Source: Macrothele yani
Lineage: Eukaryota; Arthropoda; Arachnida; Araneae; Macrothelidae
DNA: 64,000 nucleotides
Reading direction: 5' to 3'
Assembly (NCBI GenBank): GCA_039090855.1
Contig: CM076997.1
Span: forward strand, 167,492,709-167,556,708
Position 1 is the stretch's first letter; each line of letters opens with the position of its first letter. Positions 10,139-22,155 of this stretch are shown piece after piece. The translations under genes were made by a program, and so were the position numbers. The notes under the pieces were generated by a model. It searched no databases. It saw only the letters and a program-made list of their open reading frames with translations, and was not told where the DNA came from.

Positions 10139-12971
10139 CAGTGGCGGCTCGTGAGTTATTCAAATGAGGGTTCACAATACATCAATTGTAGAAATTAAAT
10201 TTTCAGTTACGACATAACGTGCAGGTTAAAATACATTTTCGTTTCTACAAGTAAAAAAAAGCAATGCAACTAAAAGAAAAAACAAGCACTCATACGTAGA
10301 AAAACTGTAACATTTGACTCTGTACAAAGGGATATTCTATTACAATAGTGCTTACAATTTACTTCAAAGGTAAACATTCAAAGCGAATGTTAACTACTCA
10401 AGTGCAATATTTATAAATTAAGTCAATCCGCCTGTCTCTTTTTGAGGCAAACAAATCAATAACATTTTCGTTGAATTCAGGTATGTCATTTATTATGTTG
10501 TTTTTTTTTAATTGAGAGCATGGCTAGAGCGCTCAGTCTGTCCGCACTCATGATGCTTCTTAAAAATGTATTAACTCGTTTAATATTTGAGAAGCATCTC
10601 TCGGTCTCGGCAGTTGTCATTGTAATAGTAGAAATAATTAGCAACAGTTAGTAGGTCTCAGAGAACGTAGTCTGCAAGGTATTTTCTGTAACAAACTGTA
10701 GAAGACTAATGGCGCCATTCATGTTTCTGAAATCTGGTCTTCTGTAAAGTACCCCTAGTTCAGTTTTCAGGAGATCCTTCTGTAACATGGGATAAACATC
10801 TGTTGTTTGCTCAACAAGCTGACTTGGAAACTTTTTTCTCGTTTTCCTGACATTTTTCAGCTTTTAGGAGAGAAAGAGCAGAGTAGTGAGTTATAAAAAA
10901 AATATATCTTTTATTTGATTCGTGATAGCATCACATATCTCTTTAGCTGCCACAGTTTTATTTATGTGAATATTTTCTCTCTTCCTTTCCTTTGATGTTT
11001 CCTCTGTTTCTGATATCTTCATGGTCACTGTGTCCATTCTTTTCCTTTCTTTTTCCATTGACTGCTGGAAAGTGTTTACATGCTACCGAGTCAGTTAGTG
11101 TTTTCTGAATCTTGTTTTATAACACATCCACATGTGGTATAATATTGTGAAAAACTGTAAGCCAAAACACAAATACCGAGTCTTCCAACACACGCCGAAT
11201 AGCACCTGCTTGATTTATTGCTACAGCTTGCTTCGATGATGACTTAATTTTTTCCATGCATTCAGTTAACTGTTCCCTGTATTCATACACTATGTTGATG
11301 GTTCGACTCTTGAAATTCCACCTGGTGGCTGAACCATGAGGTATCCTTTTTCTAGCAGTTTCATCTAGAATAGCAATCCTCTATGAAGAGTTACTGAAAA
11401 AGATAGTAATGTCACTTAGGTTGGAAAAAAATACTCGAACTTGTTGATTCTGACTGGTTGCTTGGCCGACAATCAAATTGAGCTGATATGCGTAGCAATG
11501 CACAAAATGTGCATTCTTATAGGTACGTTTAATAATAGCCTGAACACCTGCGTTGTGACCAACTAGCTTGAATACATCCAGCGATAGATTCTGCATCATG
11601 TCCAGGGGGATTAGTGAATTCCCAGAATCTCTCAACTGGTTGTCCGTTACCTAAAATGTATCGAAAAACGACAACCAATTGGGAAGCAGATGAAACATCA
11701 GTAGTTTCATCTGCTATCACTGCTATAAAACTTGCTTTTGAGATTTCATTTTTTATATGGTTCTGGCAAACAGTGAGCATACAGTCTGATAAATCGTTTT
11801 GAATTTCTTTTGATGTTCCTTTAAAAACAGTGGCATTAGTGAGATGGTTTTTTGGAGGTGCATCAAGTTCTGCAGAGAAGTTTATAAGACCTCTGAAAAC
11901 GCCTGGATTTAATGAATCATCGCGTTCATCGTGTTCTCGAAATGCGAGTTCAAATGCGCCACTAAACAAAATACAGTCAATAATTTTGGAAAGAACATAA
12001 CGATTTTTGTTACTGGCTCATTGTGTTTTTTAACATTCAAACGAAATGCACTGTCAAGCTGTTGGCGAACATCAACCTTTCCCAGCAAACTAAACTCTAA
12101 TGTGGGGTTTAAATGTGATTGGGAGCAGTGATGTTTATTTATTTTTTGAGTTAAATGTGATAAATCAGCAACACCGTAACTCACCCAACATGAATCACCA
12201 CTTTGTTTTTTGCAAAGAGGCGACAGTGAAAACAAAAGAGCCTGTTAGTTAATTCACATCCATAGACCCATGGATATTTCTCATATAAGTCGGGTTTAAA
12301 TTCCCTTTTGAAATCTCTAGTTTTACATTTTGTCACCTGGATCAGCTTAAGCCTAGGAGTTGGCCTGAGCATTTTAATTTCAATTTTTCGTTCCAGCGGC
12401 AACGTGAAAAATGTAATTGCTTTAGCTCAGAAACAATTATTTTTCTAAGTGCCATCTTAACTGTTTACACATGTTCTTACACACAACAATAAAACTAACC
12501 CAAAAAAACTAATAAACCTATTAATAACTGATAAACAAATACACTAACCACTTGTTGCCGCAAACCAAGGGAGAATCCGGACGAATAACAAACTGCTAAT
12601 CCATCTGTGTGAGCTCCCGCCCACTGAAGACTGTGCGAATTGAAAGCTTATGTGCGGCGCTTATTCCGCAAACACGTGCCTCCTCTTCCCTCTGGACAAA
12701 CTAGTTTTCAAGTAGTTTCTTCTATCGCACGTACGATTGACGTAAAGCCGGCCGATCTATGCTGCTAAGTTTCGAATTTTATACCATTACAGTCGCGTCT
12801 TTCCAGGGTATTTAGAGGGGGACGGGGAGGGAGCTCGTCTCGAAATTGGCAAAACCTGGAAGTGTGTTTACTGTTTTATCTTATTTAACTGGTTATATTT
12901 TAATTTCTTTATTTTGTTTTCTCTTTTCCTGTTTTGTGGGTTCACGTGCTCATGTGCACCAATAGCCACTG
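10139..12971 (-). mobile_element. hAT element (Zmym1-like family), 2833 bp with perfect 8-bp TSD
   Basis: The termini begin CAGTGGC at the left and end GCCACTG at the right. The 8-bp sequence CTTGCAGG occurs directly outside both ends (10131-10138 and 12972-12979). This fits the hAT superfamily, which makes 8-bp duplications and has short CAG-type ends. The transposase lies on the minus strand and is broken. The intact duplication implies no rearrangement across the element since insertion. Confidence 0.93.
10440..12402 (-). pseudogene. hAT transposase, Zmym1-like (DUF4371 / dimerisation type), degraded
   Basis: Reading down from 12402 there is a TTF-like zinc-finger region (FKPDLYEKYPWVYG, then LFCFHCRLFA). 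A central part follows (VIADETTDVSSASQLVVVFR, then NAHFVHCYAYQLNLI), with a C-terminal dimerisation block near 10630-10510 (TTAETERCFSNIKRVN, then MSADRLSALAMLSIKK). At least three frameshifts or stops separate these blocks. This order is typical of hAT transposases annotated as zinc finger MYM-type 1-like in animal genomes. Not functional as it stands. Confidence 0.88.
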
Positions 12972-12979
12972 CTTGCAGG

Positions 12980-13275
12980 CATTCCTGAAATTGGCATGGT
13001 GTGTTCAGCCTTCCCCTGCTTTTCTTTCCTTCCATTTGGGCTGAATACATTCTCTCAGCATCTTAACAATCCATTCTTCAGCATGGCCAAACTGCCTCAA
13101 AATATCTGTCTCCGCCCTATTGATAATATTGTTTCCTCACATTACATCTGCAACATGTCTTCGTACTTCATATAACGAGAAGGTATTCTTTCACACATTC
13201 CCAGTAAGAACCCATTTCTCTTTCACACAAATGACGTTTATGTACATATATATATATATATATATGCTATATATA
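12980..13275. other. Spacer with an (AT)n tract
   Basis: Unassigned sequence ending in a short TA-rich run at about 13244-13275, which forms the target of the next Tc1 element. Confidence 0.6.
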
Positions 13276-14676
13276 CACTCAGTATCATAAAAATCTGCGC
13301 ACCAAGAAAAAACCGAGCGATTAACGCAAAACTCGGCGAATAGCTACGGGGAGGGCAGACATGCAAATGATTTAAGTTTCGTGCAATTCCGCATGCCTGC
13401 GCGTCTATGATCGGCGCTGGAATCGCAATCCTTGGGGCTTATAAGGCGCCGCGCAGGAGACTCCACATTTGTGCCGAAGTGCACGGTAAGAGTCAGGTTA
13501 AATCACTGAGCGACAGACTTGACGCGAAGCCGCAGTAGTTGTGCGTACGGGTAACTGACGGAGTTTAAACGAGGCCGTATCGTCGGGATGAGAGAGGCAG
13601 GGTGGCCGACGCGCCGAATCGGCCCCCGGCCGGACAGTACGTAGCAATCGTGTTCTGAGCAATGGACACGGGAAGGCACCTAGACACGGTGGACTGACTG
13701 TGGACGACCCAGACACACCACCAGCAGAGGGGACCGTGGGATCGTAAGAGCGTCACTCACAGATGCAACGACGTCCTTGTCAAATATCCAGAGACATGTG
13801 GTGGCTGTACAAGTGACTCTTCTGTCCGTCATAACCATTTCCAGACGCCTGGCAGAGGCGAATCTTCATTCTCGACGGCCCTTACGTTTTCAGCCGTTAA
13901 CACCTGACCGTCGTCGGCGTCCATTGCACTGGTGTCATCAGCGAGCAACGTGGAATGCTACGGACCGGCGACGTATAGTGTTCAGCGACGAATCCCGCTT
14001 ATGTATGGGAACGGCCGACCAAGTATCAGAGTGTAGAGGACCGCAGGCGAGGGCTACAATCACAACCTCACTGTACAGTGGCACACGTCGCGAACTGCAG
14101 GCGTGATGATCTGGGGAGCATCCGAACTTCCTCCGCAGTGATCCGAGGGACGTTGACAGCCTAGCGCTACGTACAGAGGATCCGAGGGCCCCATGTGCTG
14201 TCTTATTTAGCGGGCAGTCTGGAGCCATTTTTCAACAAGACAACGTCGGCCCGCATACCGCTCGAGTTTCCCATGACTATCTACGTCATGCGTCTACGCT
14301 TCCGATGCCTTCCAGATCGCCTGATCTTTCGCCTATCGAGCACGTGCGGCACCAGGTGGGACGCCAGCTTTCACCATGCCCCAGTGTTCGTCATTTAGAG
14401 CATATGTTGCAAGAAGTGTGGGCCAATCTGCCCCATAATAACGTACGACGTCTTTTTGACTCCATTCTGGACCGTATCCCCGCATGTATCCGAGCACGAG
14501 GCGGTCCGACGCAGTACTAACGCTGACCGGAATGTGTACCGTTTATCCGCGGGAAATCGTCCTGCTGCTGTGATATTTTAAACACTTCTGTTCTTTGTAT
14601 GCAGCATCTCACTACTAAAATCTCATTTCAATTCGACACCTCCTTCTTGGTGCGCTCATGTATATGGCAATGAGTG
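13276..14676 (+). mobile_element. Tc1-like element, family Tc1-B, 1401 bp
   Basis: Flanked by TA on both sides. The 33-bp terminal inverted repeats share CACTCA at the tip and CGCACCAAGAA at the inner edge, with divergence between. Inside is a plus-strand transposase relic. Its ends are similar in plan to those of Tc1-C (15.25 kb), so the two are related families. Confidence 0.87.
13560..14520 (+). pseudogene. Tc1-B transposase, degraded
   Basis: The first catalytic region reads RRIVFSDESRLCMG (about 13970-14010). The third reads PSRSPDLSPIEHVRHQVGR (from 14308), followed by a C-terminal tail ending IRARGGPTQY at 14517, the usual Tc1 end. The middle Asp region (near 14230) survives as FFNKTTSAR type sequence in a shifted frame, so the expected QQDN motif is damaged. 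Multiple frameshifts make it inactive. Confidence 0.8.
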
Positions 14677-15253
14677 TATATATACATTAACTAAATAGTA
14701 CATATCGAACCACAGGGTCTACAGTTGAGCAGGGCGGGTGACATCCCTTCTATAGTCGAATAGTCCAGGAACGAATTTTTAGCATTCACTTATTGCTGGG
14801 ATCGTATCCTGGAGCGAAGTTTTAGTGTAGTGCAGTCCTTCTATCCTGGTTCTCTCCTTTTCCTGGAATCAATCGCTCTGAGTTATGGCAGAACAACAAC
14901 TTAAATGCTCATAGGGGTGCTAAATTCCCCTAAATTTTCAATCCTGCATGACGTGGTGAGAGCTGCTACATGTAAGAGTTCTTAATTATTTGAATGTGAC
15001 TATTGAAGAGACAACTTTAGTTGATAGGAAATAACTCGAAACAATTAAAAAGTTCTTTATCAGCGGAATAAGAGGGTTTTTCCTAAGTCTGAGAATGAAC
15101 AAAACGGGCTGTATTATAAAGTGCACGTTTAGTCTTGCCATTTATGTTTAAGAGAGACAGGTCTAATGTAAAGGGGTATTAAGAGTTTTTATATTCTGAC
15201 ACTGGTGTCACCGGTGTAATATCACGGAAATTTAGGTGGAATAAATAACAATA
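14677..15253. other. Spacer between two Tc1 elements
   Basis: No gene or element recognised in about 580 bp. Confidence 0.5.
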
Positions 15254-16661
15254 CACACTCACGGACAATGAAGTTTGCGCACCTCAAACAAAACATATTA
15301 CAACCGCCAGACTTTGCAAATAGCTGGAGCGCGTGCTGTTATGCAAATGATCCACGTTTGGTGCGATTCCATATTACCGCACACCCTCTGGTGGCGCTGC
15401 GAGCACGAACCGGCAGCTTTATAAACCTGCGTATAATCGATGCCCCATGAAAGCGAAAAGTGCCGACCGACGCAAGCAAGAGTACAGAGGGAGAAGAATG
15501 ACGGGTAGATGCCAGAGACGTCGATTTACGCAACTTACGGACTTTGAGAGAGGCCTGATTTATACGGCATAAGGCGCGCCGACAAGACGTATAATCTGCC
15601 GCGTGAATAGTTCTGACTATACCGCCCGACTGTGTTGGGAGCAGTGGACACGTGACGGCACTGCCACACTGCAGAGTGGCTCCGGACGGACCAGGAGAAC
15701 CTTCGGTGGAGAGGATCGGCGGATCGTGCGCTAGGCACGAACAGATCCCACGGGGACCAGGTCCACTATACATGCAGATGTAACGGCTTCTGTGTACTAA
15801 CGAACCATTTCCCGACCCCTTGTGCAAGCGAATGTGCGATCCCAGCGCACCTTACGTGTGCTGCCCTTGACACCGGAACATCGCCGGCTCCGTGTGTAGC
15901 GGTGCCAGGCCAGAGTGACGTGGAATGCCACAAAATGGCGACGTGTGGTGTTTAGCGATGAGTGCCGCTTCGTTTTGGGGACAGATGATCATCGTGTCCG
16001 GGTGTGGATGTCTCCGGGTCAACGGCACAATCCCAACCCCGCTATTGAGCGCCACACCTTCCCCACTGCCGGCATTATGGTCTAGGGAGTCATAGCCTAC
16101 GATAGCCGATCAGCTCTAATAGTGGTACGTGGATCATTGACGGGCCAGTGGTATGTGGATGAGATCCTACGCCCCCTTGTGCTCCCATTTCTGGCCGGGA
16201 TTCCATCTGCGCTATATCTGCAGAATAATGCCCGCTTGCACACGGCTCGGGTTGCCCAAGACTGCCTACGTCATGTACAGACACTTCGATAGCCTGCACG
16301 CTCCCCGGACATGTCTTCTATCAAGCATGTGTGGGACCAGTTTAAACGCCAGTTGCCGCCGTGCCGCACTATCCGGAATTTGGAGCACACCGTCTAACAC
16401 GCGTGTGCCAGTTTGCCGCAGGACAACATAAGGCATATGTTCGCCTCCAGGCTGGACCATATTGCAGCATTTATCACCGCACTAGGCGGTTCGACGCGCT
16501 ATTGAAGATGACCGGACTGCGTGTCATAGATCCCTCTGTAATTGTTCTGCAGCTCTGTGTTTGCAATCATGTATATCTTTCATCTGTACCATTACGCCCA
16601 TAAAATTTTAGTTCAATCCGATACTTCCTTCTTGGTGCGCAAATTTCATTGTTCGTGAGTG
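15254..16661 (+). mobile_element. Tc1-like element, family Tc1-C, 1408 bp
   Basis: TA lies at 15252-15253 and 16662-16663. The termini match well in inverse orientation: CACTCACGGACAATGAAGTT at the left against CACTCACGAACAATGAAATT at the right, followed by TGCGCACC on both sides. The left end has an extra CA. A broken plus-strand transposase fills the interior. Confidence 0.9.
15510..16500 (+). pseudogene. Tc1-C transposase, degraded
   Basis: It begins RRFTQLTDFERGLIYTA then a stop. Later blocks are VTWNATKWRRVVFSDECRF (first Asp kept), LYLQNNARLHTARVAQD (the second catalytic Asp is replaced by Asn) and SPDMSSIKHVWDQFKRQL (the third acidic position appears replaced by Lys). The C-terminal part ends ITALGGSTRY. 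Two catalytic changes plus in-frame stops show it is dead. Confidence 0.8.
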
Positions 16662-16663
16662 TA

Positions 16664-19135
16664 GCAACAGTAGAATACCATTGGTGATTCGAATACTAAA
16701 GATACCGGGGCTGGGCAATTCTTCGTCAACCTACCCTTATTAGCTGTTCCTTCTTCTGTATAAGAAACTTGTAGAAGAAGCTCATATAGGAATCTATGCT
16801 CATATGATATGTGACGAGGAGAAGTTTAAGTCCGTTTTGCGTATATGTACTGCTGATAAAATGAACAACGCAGCTTTGACTTTCATTAAAAATCCTCTAT
16901 GTTGTGCTTTTCACGCACCCCATTTTGCAGAACAATTAAAATTTCTTAACTAAGGATCGATGGGTTTTGCCTCCAATGTTACTCATCTCAGCATATTTCT
17001 TAATTATTGCCATTTGAGTACTTGAGCGTTTATTCCACTTTCGGCTTCCTTTCTCTAACTACTGAGATAAATTCTCGATTTCTTGTTTTTCATGATTCTC
17101 TTGCTTTTCGAACATCCTGTTAGATCTGAGTTTTATCGATGGTTTCTTTCTTCCGACCTCTCATTTACGCACAGCCTCATATTGTATAATGTAATTTCAC
17201 ATTTCTATGTACTATAACTTTGCGAAAATCCACGAAATGCGCCTGTAAAACAGATGTCACTTCAAATATTGAGCTAAAATGAATGCACGGATAAGTCCTC
17301 ATAACTTCATGAAGTCTCGTGAAAAAGCTGCAGGTTGTAAAAAATCAAAACATGAATTTCATATCAGAGCAGAAGTACATTTCAACGCCACGTAAATGAG
17401 ATGTTGGTTCTTACTTGAAGCAGACGTGTGAACTTGTTGCATACAGACATCCTTTCCATATAAAAAGCTGGAGTGCAATTTTTGCAATCGCCGAAGGTCC
17501 GTGTGGTTGTAAAACGAAAGATAGCTTCTGAAATGACTTAATACTTACAACGGAGATGCAACGCAAACCGATATCAAGGTTAATACCACCGAAAACTCGA
17601 TTACAATTAAATATGTCTTTTGAAAATAAACACCAAATTTACATGGTATAACGGGCATAAAATATTTTACAATGGCGTCACCGAGACAACTGGTACGTAT
17701 ATATTTTCTGCGGTATTCTACAACTGTTAGCAATACATTTCCCCTGTATTACTACAGTTGTAGAATACTCGATAACAAACTTCATCTGGAACGTTAACAT
17801 CTTTACCAAGCACCCTTCAGAATATAGACCTGACGAAATGCGAATAAACAATTATAACTGGCCCTGGAAATTATGCAGAAAATGCTGGTCACGTTAATAT
17901 GCATTCGATTCGAAGAGTTTTTTTTTACTCTGAATCCATGATCATGGTATACATGTTGGCTACCTAGAGTGGAAATTGTTTAACTTAAAAATAAGAGTAT
18001 TCACGACATCATTTTCCTGACCTGCTGAAAAAGTTGTTTTGTAGCCCAACATGTGGAAACAAAGAAAACTTTCCGAGAAGTTAACGGATAGACAGAAGCA
18101 GAGATGCATAAAGCAATGAAATATATCTCTCATTGTTTTTAAAGATACGTGAGATAAAGCTGACGCGAATTTGGAACGAATTGTAATTTCAAGATGAACC
18201 CAGAGTTGCTTTCAGTTTGTTAATAAAATTCAAAGAAAGAAGATCGGTATGAAATATTAGTTAAAATGAAACACACATTGTTGCGGACATAGGTTCTACT
18301 GGGGAACATAGTAATCGATTTTCGTTCGTAACCACAGGACTGGCGCAATCATTAATTAAATTACAACGTGACGTTGGGTTGTTATTCCTAATATAGCCGA
18401 AATGCTTCACACGGTTGCCACTGCGGTTAAATTTCAAGATGGCTGACTTTGATTACATTACGGATTGCTGTTTCACTATGGTAAACTGATTCTTCTCAGG
18501 AAGGTTGAAGTAATCAGCGCAAAATAGTCTCAAGTGTTTTAATTCGTGGAAACGCAATAGTATTCTAAAATTTTCTCCAAATTTTCCCGTTAGAAATATT
18601 TGGTATCTTGATACGGTGTTCTGAATATCATCAACTCACGACAAATTTTCGTATTATAGTTTTTCTTTATATGAAGAAAAATTAAATTGAAATTGGTTGA
18701 TGTATTTCTACAGAAACCTTGACCCGTTTTATTCAGGAAGATTATGGTTTTCATGAGGAACCAACTATTATAAAAGCAAAATAGGTTAACAAAATTTTCA
18801 GACAAAACTGCGAAGCGCAGAGAATGCACAAATATGAGTTAATTAAATGTAAACAAATAAAAGTCACTTATAGACGGTATTAAGATATGTCGATACTATC
18901 GGTGCAATAAAAACACGAGCGGATTCCCTTCTTTTTATTATGAGAATCAGTCTGGCGAGCGATGATCAACAGCATAACGCAAGCAGTTCTTCGAGTCTTT
19001 GCTGTTCTGATGCAAAGAACTTTGGTACGATCGCCTGCTATCGTTTCCATGACAACATGAATCAGAGTATGGAGGTGAATGGACCATTGCTTTGCGCAAT
19101 GGTTCGCTCAGAAAAGAGAATAATAATTGGACAAA
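16664..19135. other. Intron sequence, largely unassigned
   Basis: About 2.5 kb with no recognised gene. It contains a hairpin at 17713-17768. The right edge may include the lost 5' part of hAT copy 2, but no left terminus was found. Confidence 0.5.
17713..17768. repeat. 56-bp hairpin, 15-bp perfect arms with nested inner stem
   Basis: The outer arm GTATTCTACAACTGT pairs with ACAGTTGTAGAATAC. Inside, CAATACA can pair with TGTATT, so the whole block folds as one long stem. The origin is unknown. Confidence 0.75.
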
Positions 19136-19235
19136 GTTGATTGAGGTGTATAAATTAGCAGTTCTAATATTAAACTTTCCATCAACAACTGCAACTTCCG
19201 AAAGAAGTTTTTCCGTTTTAAAAAGAATCAAGATA

Positions 19236-20468
19236 CAGAGGTTGTCCAGAATAATGGAAACACCTCACTGAAAAAAGTTACTTTGGTATGTGCTGCTTTT
19301 TGAGTAAACCGAACATGTAGTTACAATTTCTTTTGTAAAAAAGTGTTACTTATAGTCTGAAGGGTCTGTGTGATTGCATTGTAAATCGGTGTTTGCATAA
19401 TTTCGTTCCAGGTGAAGGCACAATGCGTGACCTGTCGGAGTTCCAAAGAGGGAAGATTGTAGGAGCCCGTCTGGTTGGTGCTTCGGTAACCACAGTGGTA
19501 CAGGTATTGAGGGTATTGATAGGTACCGTGCCGAAGGTTATGACAGCATACAATGTTCACGGTACAACATCATCTGCGAGACACAACTGTGGAAGAAAAA
19601 CCAAACTCACTGCGAGAGACAGGAGGACATTCAAGAAGATTGTGACCGCAAGGAGGAAGACCACGGCAACGAAAGTGACTGCTGAGCTTAATTCACATCT
19701 CCAAAACCAGTGTCGACCCATACCGTGCGAAGGTAGTTGCATAAGCACAATATTTACGGCAGAGCTGCAATTGCAAAAGCCCTGGATTCACAGGTGACTA
19801 TGAAACGGAGACTACAGTGGTGCCAGAAGCATAAAACGTGGATTGCGGATCAATGTAAACATCTCCTGTTTTACGATGAATCACGTTTCTCATTATGCCC
19901 CACCACAGGACGGGTTTACGTGTGGAGAATCCCCTCGGAAACCTTCAACGCAGACTGTCTCCTTTCTAAAGTAAAGCATGCGGGCGGTTTCGCAATGCTT
20001 TGGGCAATGATCACGCGGTTTGCCGCAGGTCCCATTATCACCTTACACGGACGGATCACTAGCGGTGACCAAGTCACTTTTTTGGCAGACCATGTGCAGA
20101 CATTGTTTCCGTCAGGGGATTGCACCCTTCAAGATGATGATGCCGCGATTCACGGAAGTCGAACTGTTCAATCATGGTTCGAGTGAGGATGAAGATTTGC
20201 ACACCTTCCCTGGTTTGCACAATCACTGGACTTAAACATCATTGAGCCCTGTTATCTGCGTTGGAATACATAGTACGATCCCATTATCCTCCACCGGCGT
20301 CTCTCAAGGAATTGGAGCAGTACAACATACCACTTACCACCATCCAAGACTTATATGCGTCCATTCCAAGGAGGAGTCAAGAAGTTTTAAATGCCAAGAG
20401 TGCTCCCACACCATATTAGGTGCGTAACATCTATTGTTTCAAGGTGTTTCCATTATTTTGGTATATCT
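19236..20468 (+). mobile_element. Tc1-like element, family Tc1-D, inserted in hAT copy 2
   Basis: TA lies at 19234-19235 and 20469-20470. The inverted ends share AATAATGGAAACACC. The left tip CAGAGGTTGTCCAGAATAAT is better preserved than the right. It splits the hAT dimerisation domain, so it is younger than that hAT copy. Confidence 0.85.
19423..20430 (+). pseudogene. Tc1-D transposase, lightly degraded
   Basis: It starts MRDLSEFQRGKIVGARLVGA with a readable paired HTH region for about 110 codons. After a frameshift near 19730 it continues through LLFYDESRFSLCPTTGRVYV (first Asp present) and LQDDDAAIHGSRTVQSWFE (second Asp region present). After a stop at 20184 it continues with SLDLNIIEPC, where the third acidic residue is retained. 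Few lesions separate the blocks, making it one of the better preserved Tc1 copies here. Confidence 0.85.
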
Positions 20469-20925
20469 TAGAGCCACACAAGGACATGTACATTCGAGAA
20501 ACTTGGCTGGTTTGTTAATAGGGAAAAACATTTTTAAATATGAGAAAGTACTCGGGAGAAACATATTTGTGAAAACGTAACACTCAACTTCACACAAAAG
20601 GAAAGAAGAATGGAGTTTATATACAAGCAAGTGTTCAAATCCTTATCCTCATAATTATTTGGAATCATGTTAGCAATAGCTTGTACCTAAAATTTAGAAA
20701 AACATTTTTACTTCTATTACTTAATAATAAAAAAATTAAAAAATAAACTTCGCAATTAAAAAAAACAGTACTGGGGGGAGGGGGGGGGGAGATAGCCCAG
20801 GTCTGGGACCCACGATTCGCCACTGATATTAGTATATTAGGCACTGTACATTTATTAAATGATCGACTACTGAGAATCCTTGTTTATGCGAGTGGTAGCA
20901 AATATGTTGCTATTTATCTTATCCA

Positions 20926-22155
20926 TTGGGTGTGTGAATAAGCTCTTCCCATTTTTGTAGGCTACTAAGAAAGGTGGAAAACACAACAAATAACCTACCT
21001 AGGATTTCACATAATTGCCATCATTCTGCATGGCCTCTTGATCTGTCTACGAGTAGGTGAATCCTACGCAGGAAACACTCCTTTGTTTTAGCGTCAAAAG
21101 TCACGCAATGCCGTTTTCACATAGTCCACATCATCGAAGGTTTGGAGAACGAAGGCGTTCTGTAATGATAGAAAAATGTGGTAGTCCGTAGGTGAGGTAA
21201 CACTTCCCAACCGAAGTCCAATTATTTTTGCCGAGTGATTAAAGCAGCATGAATTCTGGCGTTATCATGATGAAGGATCACGCCTTTGCGATTGACGAGT
21301 ACTGGCCGCTTCGATGTCTGCGGTTCTCGCAATCTGTCCAACCATTGACTGTATAGGACAGCATTTATCATTCGGTTAGTTGCCAACACCTCCCAGTGAA
21401 TTATTCCCTGGGCATCACACCAAGCACTCAACAGGATGTTTTTGGGATGCAGTCCTCCTTTGTAGGTAGATGGAGCAGGCTCCGCATCTTAGCCCACAGT
21501 CCGTCGACGCTTTACATTACGGTACAGTACCCATTTCTCATCACTCGTTACAATTCGTCCCAAAAACGTTTCATTTCTGTGAAACAAAGAAACGCGGGTA
21601 CGCATTCTCTCCTCTCGTTGCTTTGCAGAATGCTGGTGCGGAACCCAACTACTGAACTTGGTGATGAACCCAAGTGCATGTATCCGTCTTTCGACTGTTG
21701 TTCTACTAATTCCTGAAGGGTTGAGTGTGGGTCATTGGTTATGGCTTGGTCCACATCCCCGTCAGAAACCACGGATGGACGTCCAGGACGTGATTGACCT
21801 TTACAGCTTCTGTCTGCCTCCCGGAATTTCCGAAACCAAAGACGACTTGTGCTTTTATCAACTGCATCCTCCCCATATATGACATATGTTGCGACAATCC
21901 GTTGCCGCAGTGCTACCTTTATCGAACTCGTACAGTAAACAATGTCTAATGTGCTCCTTATTGCATGCCTTGTTACACCGTCTGTGATCTCCGTTACGAA
22001 TGACTTACTCGGACAAACCAACTGCCTCTATATGCTCTACGGCTTCACGCTTTATTGGCCAAAAATTCAGCATCGGAGCGTCATCTGTGACGTATTTACG
22101 CCAATCGCAATTTGCATTTATTACAAAAACTGGTAGAACTTTTGAACACACCCAA
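20926..22155 (-). mobile_element. mariner element, family mariner-A copy 1
   Basis: The ends TTGGGTGTGTGAATAAGC and, inverted, CACACCCAA followed by TA form mariner-type inverted repeats of about 30 bp. A related copy is at 58.87 kb. The interior encodes a SETMAR-like mariner transposase on the minus strand. Confidence 0.85.
21000..22021 (-). pseudogene. mariner-A transposase copy 1, degraded
   Basis: The N-terminal HTH part reads YGEDAVDKSTSRLWFRKFRE with the linker KGQSRPGRPSVVSD. The HTH2 region runs through ITNDPHSTLQELVEQQS, then a frame change. The catalytic core keeps KGVILHHDNARIHAALI (second Asp). The third region, normally SPDLAPTDYHFF in this family, is deleted down to LRTTTFF. 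Inactive DD34D-type mariner transposase. Confidence 0.83.

Larger units (their letters stand above)
19136..20826 (+). mobile_element. hAT element copy 2 (3' half), interrupted by a Tc1
   Basis: The plus-strand C-terminal dimerisation block reads VLILNFPSTTATSERSFSVL then KRIK up to 19235. A Tc1 element is inserted there. Beyond it the frame resumes with weak similarity (SRNLAGLLIGKN). The right end is CACGATTCGCCACTG (20812-20826), the inverse of the type CAGTGGCG end seen in hAT copy 1. A G-rich run (20773-20790) lies just inside. The 5' half and the left TSD were not found. Confidence 0.75.

Noticed and set aside
10125..10139. Plus-strand splice acceptor (TTTTCTCTTGCAGG) next to the hAT left end
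   Set aside because: The string is the hAT target duplication and its flank. No coding sequence follows.
10139..20826. One giant hAT element spanning both CAGTGGC-type ends
   Set aside because: The left end pairs with a terminus at 12971 sharing an exact 8-bp duplication. The right end at 20826 has a different flank and belongs to another hAT copy.
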